Assembly: GCA_964614655.1 (NCBI GenBank)
Contig: CAZTPF010000009.1
Span: forward strand, 4,215 to 68,214
DNA from: Casp-actino8 sp964614655
GTDB taxonomy: Bacteria; Actinomycetota; Acidimicrobiia; Acidimicrobiales; Ilumatobacteraceae
Length of the DNA: 64,000 bases
Reading direction: 5' to 3'
The position numbers were made by a program, and so were the translations under genes. The notes beneath the pieces are model-generated. The model had not been told where the DNA came from and did not search any database. It saw only the letters and a list, made by a program, of their open reading frames with translations. Shown piece after piece: positions 59,398 to 64,000 of the stretch (position 1 is its first letter; each line of letters starts with the position of its first letter).

Positions 59398-60348
59398 ATG
59401 AACACACACGACAACCCACAGCCCTCGTCCACCTTCGCCGCGCGGCGTCTGACCAGTCTCGGCTACTCGCTCGGAACTGCCCCCGAGTCGACCCGTCTGC
59501 CCACCGCCACCCGCCTCTGGCTCGACTGGGACGCCATCGCCCGCTCTCGGCGAGACATCCGTCGGGCCAACGCCTGGAATCTTCCCGGCGAGCCGGTCCG
59601 GCATCTCGACGAAGTCCTTCGGCGAGCCGGTTACGGGGAGTCGATGACCGACGAGGAGTGCGACCGCTACTTGTCGCAGTTGACCGCCATCGCACGACAC
59701 GACGAACTCGCCTGCCGCATCGTCGTCCAGCGAATCCTTCCCGGCCTCATCGCCATTGCGATCCGCCGTGGCCGAATCGTTCAGGGAGGACAATCGTTCG
59801 CCCTCGATCAGTTGGCGTCGTCGGCGTGGATGGTGATCCGCCACTACCCCATCGATCGACGACCGGCCCGGGTCGCCGCCAACTTGCTCCGCGACATCGA
59901 GTACCAGGCATTCGTTCGCGAATCACGAACGAAGAGGAACAGTGTCGAAGTATCAGCCGACACCTGGACGATCGTGAACGGCGAAACACTTCGCGCCGCA
60001 CGCGGCGTCTCGATGCGCGGTGTCTCGTCGGTCGCCACCGACGTCGACCCGGTGGGCGCCGCGGCCGAAGTCTCGAACCTGCTGCACGATCTCGAACGAC
60101 TGGGACTTCGTGAGATCGATCGGATCGCCATCGACGAGATGTTGAGTGATCGCCTCAGCCCTGAATCGGCCAAGTTGGCCGGTATCTCGCCTCGGGCCCT
60201 TCGGGATCGACGGGTGGCGGCGATCCGGCGCTCACAAGAACTGCTCGGACTCGATCCCGACGCGTTCAGCGACGCAGACGCAAGCTGTTCGACACCACGA
60301 ACACGCTCGACAGCGCCATCGCCAGTCCGGCGAGCATCGGGTTCATGA
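59398..60348 (+). CDS. Conserved hypothetical protein, sigma-factor-like
   Basis: A 316-residue soluble protein without clear family assignment. Residues 85-175 (CRIVVQRILPGLIAIAIRRGRIVQGG, ...ASSAWMVIRHYPIDRRPARVAANLLRDIEYQAFV, given here only by their ends) resemble a sigma-70 region 2-like helical bundle, and residues 220-290 (LGLREIDRIAIDEML, AKLAGISPRALRDRRVAAI) look like a region-4-type HTH. Possibly an unusual actinobacterial sigma-like factor. The 3' end overlaps copA by 83 bp and ends with a low-complexity stretch. Confidence 0.55.
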   Translation: MNTHDNPQPSSTFAARRLTSLGYSLGTAPESTRLPTATRLWLDWDAIARSRRDIRRANAWNLPGEPVRHLDEVLRRAGYGESMTDEECDRYLSQLTAIARHDELACRIVVQRILPGLIAIAIRRGRIVQGGQSFALDQLASSAWMVIRHYPIDRRPARVAANLLRDIEYQAFVRESRTKRNSVEVSADTWTIVNGETLRAARGVSMRGVSSVATDVDPVGAAAEVSNLLHDLERLGLREIDRIAIDEMLSDRLSPESAKLAGISPRALRDRRVAAIRRSQELLGLDPDAFSDADASCSTPRTRSTAPSPVRRASGS

Positions 60349-62524
60349 GACCGGCGACGGCGAGCGGCAGCGCGGACACGTTGTAAGCGAAGGCCCAGAA
60401 CAAGTTGGCCTTGATCGTGCGCAGTGTTCGTCGACTGATGTCCAACGCCTCGGGGACCAGTGACAAATCGCCGCTCACGACGGTGAGGTCGCCGGCTTCC
60501 ATCGCTGCATCGGTCCCCGTGCCCATGGCGATTCCGAGATCGGCAGCTACCAGTGCTGCGGCGTCGTTCACCCCGTCGCCGACCATGGCCACCGTCCGTC
60601 CGGACTGCTGCAGTTCGTGAACCAGTCGCAACTTGTCGTCGGGCAGAACTTCGGCTCGCGCGTCGCTTTCGTTCACACCGGTCCGTTGGGCGACGTATCG
60701 CACGGCCGACCACGAGTCGCCCGAGGCGATCATGGGCGTGACCCCGATGTCGCGAAGTCGTCGAATCGTGTCGGCCGCTTCCGGGCGAGGGCGATCGCTC
60801 ACCGAGAACCTCACCCGAACACGTCCGTCGACGAGACCTTCCACGACCGTCGCACCGTCTTGGTCGTCCCGTGAGTCGGCCGACGCGCGGCGTACCGACA
60901 CCAGCCGGCCGTCGACCACACCGACCACGCCCACACCGGGGCGATTCTCGAAGTCGACCACCCGACTCACATCGGCGTGGATCTGCCGGTCGCGCAATCC
61001 GGCGACGATGGCACGGGCGATCGGATGCTCGCTATTGGCCTCGAGGCTGGCGAAGAGCTCCAGTTCGGCGTCGGTTCCTCCGGGCGACTGATCGATGTCG
61101 ACGAGGGTCATCACACCGGTGGTGAGCGTGCCGGTCTTGTCGAGAACCATGACGTCGACGGCTCGCGTCGCCTCGAGTACGTGGGCGCCGCGGATGATGA
61201 TCCCCGACCGAGCCGCTCGACCCGTACCAACGAGGAGCGCCACCGGAGTCGCCAGACCGAGCGCACAAGGACAGGCGATCACCAGTACCGACACCGCCGC
61301 CGAGAAGGAACGATCGGTCTCGCCGGTGACTGCCAGCCACACCACGAGCGTGGAAACCGCCAGAGCGATCACGATGGGAACGAACACGGAACTGATGCGG
61401 TCGGCCAGGCGTTGAACCGGTGCCTTCCCTTCCTGAGCCCGCTCGACGAGGCGTGCCATCTGAGCCAGCACGGTGTCGCGGCCGATCCGGGTGGCCCGTA
61501 CGAGAAGTCGACCGGTCGTGTTGATGGTTCCACCGGTCACGTCGTCGCCGACCTCGACGTCGACGGGAACGCTCTCACCGGTCACGAGACTGCGATCGAT
61601 CGCACTTCGGCCGTCGATCACCACACCGTCGGTGGCGACCTTCTCACCCGGCCGCACCACGAACACTTCACCGACACCGAGCGCGCCGATCGGAATTTCG
61701 GTCTCGGCGCCGTCGCGCCACAGCACAGCCGTCTTGGCGCCCATGGTGGCAAGAGCCCGCAACGCACTGCCGGCCTTCTGACGGGAACGCAGTTCGAAGA
61801 AGCGACCGGCCAGGATGAACGCCGTCAAGGTGGTGGCCACCTCGAGGTAGACGTCGTGATGTTCGGCCCCACCATGGCCATGCGACACCGAGGATCGCGG
61901 GAAGAGGCTCATGTCCATCGTCATGCCGATCGTGCCGGCACCCCCGAACACGAGCGCCCACAGACTCCAGACAGTCGCAGCGATCACACCGAGCGACACC
62001 AACGTGTCCATGGTGGTCGTGCGGTGGAGCGCATTGCGCCAAGCGGCGCGATGGAAGGGAAGGGCCGACCAGGTGACCACGGGAGCGGCCAACACCAGCG
62101 ACACCCACTGCCAGCCGTCGAACTGGAGAGACGGAATCATCGACAGAACCATCACGGGTAGAGCGCCGACACCCGCCACCACCAGTCGGCGTCGCACGTC
62201 GTCGACGTGGGCGTCGGTTGCGATCTCGGCGGTGGATCGCGAGCCGTCGTCGGTGGACACCGGCACGGCTCCGTAACCCATGGCGTCGACGGTCTTGGTG
62301 AGGACGTCGGTCGACATCGCATCGGCCCGCGACGGATCGACGTGGACGGTGGCTTTCGACGTCGCATAGTTGACGGTGGCTGAGACACCGTCGAGTCGAT
62401 TCAGCTTCTTCTCGATCCGAGCGGCACACGCCGCACAGGTCATACCGGTGACGGCGAGAACCAGTGGCTCGTCGACCGAGGTGTCAGTTGCCGACGGCTT
62501 CGAATCCTGCTTCGTCGACGGCAT
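60266..62524 (-). CDS. copA: Copper-translocating P-type ATPase
   Basis: A 752-residue P1B-ATPase for Cu(I) export. One N-terminal HMA domain with GMTCAACAARIEKKL, a CPC motif in VLVIACPCALGLATPVAL, phosphorylation site DKTGTLTTG, the TGES actuator loop (LVTGESVPV) and GDGVNDAAAL. SEHPIARAI is the nucleotide-binding motif. A His-rich segment (SHGHGGAEHHD) lies between TM3 and TM4. ATG 62524 lies 41 bp inside copZ; upstream GTG 62557 is also possible. Confidence 0.94.
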   Translation of the reverse strand: MPSTKQDSKPSATDTSVDEPLVLAVTGMTCAACAARIEKKLNRLDGVSATVNYATSKATVHVDPSRADAMSTDVLTKTVDAMGYGAVPVSTDDGSRSTAEIATDAHVDDVRRRLVVAGVGALPVMVLSMIPSLQFDGWQWVSLVLAAPVVTWSALPFHRAAWRNALHRTTTMDTLVSLGVIAATVWSLWALVFGGAGTIGMTMDMSLFPRSSVSHGHGGAEHHDVYLEVATTLTAFILAGRFFELRSRQKAGSALRALATMGAKTAVLWRDGAETEIPIGALGVGEVFVVRPGEKVATDGVVIDGRSAIDRSLVTGESVPVDVEVGDDVTGGTINTTGRLLVRATRIGRDTVLAQMARLVERAQEGKAPVQRLADRISSVFVPIVIALAVSTLVVWLAVTGETDRSFSAAVSVLVIACPCALGLATPVALLVGTGRAARSGIIIRGAHVLEATRAVDVMVLDKTGTLTTGVMTLVDIDQSPGGTDAELELFASLEANSEHPIARAIVAGLRDRQIHADVSRVVDFENRPGVGVVGVVDGRLVSVRRASADSRDDQDGATVVEGLVDGRVRVRFSVSDRPRPEAADTIRRLRDIGVTPMIASGDSWSAVRYVAQRTGVNESDARAEVLPDDKLRLVHELQQSGRTVAMVGDGVNDAAALVAADLGIAMGTGTDAAMEAGDLTVVSGDLSLVPEALDISRRTLRTIKANLFWAFAYNVSALPLAVAGLMNPMLAGLAMALSSVFVVSNSLRLRR

Positions 62525-62693
62525 CGACGATGGCCTTCCAGTCGACCGGTGCTTCACTGCTCACGACCACTCGCTTGGTCTCGAGATCGACGGTCACCGA
62601 CGTGACACCGTCGATCTTCGACAATTCGGTCGAGACCGCCTGTTCGCAATGACCACACGTCATGCCGGGAACCGAGAAGGTCGTACTGCCCAT
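62484..62693 (-). CDS. copZ: Copper chaperone CopZ (HMA domain)
   Basis: A 69-residue single-HMA protein, FSVPGMTCGHCEQAV, with the Cu(I) Cys pair at about 13 and 16. It delivers copper to CopA, whose gene overlaps its 3' end. ATG 62693. It follows the enoyl-CoA hydratase by 28 bp, with no CsoR-like palindrome in the short spacer. Confidence 0.93.
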   Translation of the reverse strand: MGSTTFSVPGMTCGHCEQAVSTELSKIDGVTSVTVDLETKRVVVSSEAPVDWKAIVDAVDEAGFEAVGN

Positions 62694-62721
62694 ACCGTCA
62701 TTCAACCAGTCACGGTCGGAT

Positions 62722-63516
62722 TCAGTCGGTCGGACGTTCGGTGAAGACCGGAGCTCGCTTGTCGAGAAAGGCGCGAATCCCTTCCTGAGCATCGGGTGAC
62801 ACGGCGGCTCGGGCCATCACCTCGGCGGCGTATCCGTAGGCACCGCCTTGGTCGAGGCCGATCTGCGCGTAGAAAGCCTGTTTGCCGAGAGCCTTCGACA
62901 TGGCCGAACCGCGTATCGACCGGCCCACCAGATCGGCGACGGCGTCGTCGAGGTCGGTGTCGGCGACCACTCGATTCACGAGTCCCCAGTCGGCGGCGGT
63001 ACGCGCGTCGATCGGATCGCCGGTGAAGGCCATCTCGAGAGCGCGTTTACGACCGATGTTGCGCGACACCGCGACGAGCGGTGTGTGACAGAAGAGGCCT
63101 CCCTTTCCGCCCGGTAAGGCGAAGGCCGCCGATTCGGCGGCCACGGCCATGTCGCAGGAGGCGACCAATTGGCATCCGGCCGCCGTCGCCAATGCATGAA
63201 CCTTGGCCACCACGATCTGAGGAATCTCCTGCACCAGATTCATCATCTGCGTGCACACGTCGAAGAGGTGGCGGGTTGCGTCGAGATCGGCTCCGGCCAT
63301 GTCGGCGAAGTTGTGACCGGCCGAAAAGACCGGTCCGTTGGCGGCGATCACCAGGGCATCGGCGTCGCTGTCGGCCACGTTCTGCAGGGCGTCGACGATC
63401 TCGAGCATCGTCGGAAGCGACAGTGCATTCCGCTTCTCGGGTTTGTCGAGCACGAGTGTGGTGATGGCGCCGTCGGTGCTCAGTCGGATCGCGTCGTACG
63501 ACGGGAAGGAGGACAT
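62722..63516 (-). CDS. Enoyl-CoA hydratase/isomerase family protein
   Basis: A 264-residue crotonase. LDKPEKRNALSLPTMLEI is the N-terminal signature, VFSAGHNFADMAGADL the first oxyanion-hole region (Ala/Gly), and ALATAAGCQLVASCDMAVA the second. The catalytic Glu pair of hydratases is not clear, so isomerase or hydrolase activity is possible. GTG 63522 would add two codons. ATG 63516 used. Precedes copZ-copA and may share the transcript. Confidence 0.88.
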   Translation of the reverse strand: MSSFPSYDAIRLSTDGAITTLVLDKPEKRNALSLPTMLEIVDALQNVADSDADALVIAANGPVFSAGHNFADMAGADLDATRHLFDVCTQMMNLVQEIPQIVVAKVHALATAAGCQLVASCDMAVAAESAAFALPGGKGGLFCHTPLVAVSRNIGRKRALEMAFTGDPIDARTAADWGLVNRVVADTDLDDAVADLVGRSIRGSAMSKALGKQAFYAQIGLDQGGAYGYAAEVMARAAVSPDAQEGIRAFLDKRAPVFTERPTD

Positions 63517-63600
63517 GACCACAGTCTTTCAGGTGTCGACCGTCCTCGGAACAGGCCATGCGAGCAATTCGACCCCCGAGTCGGCATACTGAGCGGGACG

Positions 63601-63618
63601 TCCGATGTCCGCATCGGA
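63601..63618. repeat. Short hairpin in the intergenic region
   Basis: TCCGATG and CATCGGA (63601-63607, 63612-63618) form a 7-bp stem with a TCCG loop. It sits between the divergent enoyl-CoA hydratase and helicase genes. Purpose unknown: operator or 5' UTR structure of the helicase. Confidence 0.35.
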
Positions 63619-63722
63619 TTCGAGTTGGCGTGTGACTCTTCCACCCCATGGTGAGAAGGAGGCTTCCTCAGTCGGGTTTCGGTCGGCACCCCTTGCCGCC
63701 ATCACCAAGGAGTTTCCTTTTC

Positions 63723-64000
63723 ATGTCCCCCACCTTCTCCGACCTCGGCGTGCCCGAGGCCGTGGTCAGCGCGCTGAACACGAACGGCATCACGGAACCA
63801 TTTCCGATTCAGCGCGTCACTCTGCGCGACTCGCTCGCCGGTCGAGACATCCTCGGTCGCGGTCGTACCGGTAGCGGCAAGACTCTCGCCTTCGCCTTGC
63901 CGGTCGTGGTGCGTCTGTCAGCCAACAAACAACGTCCTGGTCGAGGAGCACCGCGGGCTCTCGTGCTCGTTCCCACGCGCGAACTCGCCCACCAAGTCGC
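63723..64000 (+). CDS. DEAD-box RNA helicase (5' part only)
   Basis: The first 92 codons are visible. The Q motif (EPFPIQR), Walker A GRTGSGKT at about 47-54 and motif Ia VPTRELAHQV show an ATP-dependent DEAD-box helicase. It runs off the right edge of the window. ATG 63723 is preceded by AAGGAG. The 206-bp upstream region to the divergent gene is long and contains the hairpin at 63601-63618, suggesting a structured 5' UTR. Confidence 0.88.
   Translation, partial: MSPTFSDLGVPEAVVSALNTNGITEPFPIQRVTLRDSLAGRDILGRGRTGSGKTLAFALPVVVRLSANKQRPGRGAPRALVLVPTRELAHQV

Overview
The window is chromosomal DNA from a high-GC actinobacterium, most likely a member of the class Acidimicrobiia (Ilumatobacter / Microthrix type). 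The class call is inference from gene content and style: a mycothiol-dependent maleylpyruvate isomerase-fold protein, an F420 (Ddn-type) oxidoreductase, a UPF0182 membrane protein, a DivIVA-domain protein, LytR_C and DUF3263 proteins, a PAC2 protein and an SCO6745-family protein, with many GTG starts and 4-bp ATGA/GTGA gene overlaps. It is a draft assembly: four runs of exactly 100 N (7898-7997, 11821-11920, 14842-14941, 52258-52357) are scaffold joins of unknown size, and the last joins two contigs that repeat the same 55 bp.

Layout. 1-7.7 kb: a partial saccharopine dehydrogenase, a LOG-family protein, exonuclease III, an HBHA-like Lys/Ala-rich protein with an XRE regulator, an XRE/nucleotidyltransferase toxin-antitoxin-like pair, a nucleoside hydrolase, tRNA-fMet, a PCuAC lipoprotein and an MTA/SAH nucleosidase. 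7.7-16.5 kb: UPF0182, a large DivIVA protein whose C-terminus looks like a phage MuF head-morphogenesis domain, a PDZ/Lon-type protease, a HEAT-repeat protein and a carotenoid oxygenase. 16.5-20.2 kb: a small Cys-rich protein under a CsoR/CstR-type palindrome, then a modABC-padR molybdate operon. 20.2-27.3 kb: prfC, then an overlapping run MFS / arsI / acr3 / MFS / selO. 27.3-36.4 kb: a Baeyer-Villiger-type monooxygenase, two GNATs, an S1P-lyase-like enzyme, an SCO6745 protein, an amidohydrolase, a redoxin and PAC2. 36.4-41.9 kb: Nudix, then a nitrogen cluster of glnD divergent from amt-glnB, and a YgaP-like small protein under the second CsoR/CstR palindrome. 41.9-48.8 kb: a Rieske oxygenase with its ferredoxin, AlaX, an ABC binding protein, fdhD and an ATP-grasp protein. 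48.8-64 kb: groEL with overlapping CIRCE operators, a flavoprotein, a MoaD-like protein, glycerate kinase, LytR_C, DUF3263, udk, tRNA-Thr, rlmB-ispF-ispD, a Crp/Fnr regulator, dienelactone hydrolase, copZ-copA, enoyl-CoA hydratase and the start of a DEAD-box helicase.

The strongest unusual signal is at 34343-35422. One uninterrupted reading frame is broken only by a UGA at the position of the redox-active cysteine of a ResA/TlpA-like fold (WSSY-UGA-GC). A perfect 7-bp hairpin with a GC-rich loop begins 13 nt after that UGA, where a bacterial SECIS element is expected. I read it as a selenoprotein that a standard gene caller would split in two. The rest of the selenocysteine machinery is not in the window. 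fdhD, modABC and a MoaD-like protein show molybdoenzyme metabolism, which fits an organism that might also use a Sec-type formate dehydrogenase.

Other signals of note are a palindromic intergenic repeat family with a compensatory base pair (27348-27391 and 31524-31575), a pair of identical-architecture ATACCC-N4-GGGTAT operators 25 kb apart, tandem overlapping CIRCE elements before groEL, a perfect 12-bp palindrome before the toxin-antitoxin-like pair, an initiator tRNA with a C1/C72 mismatch, and the DivIVA/MuF-like combination.
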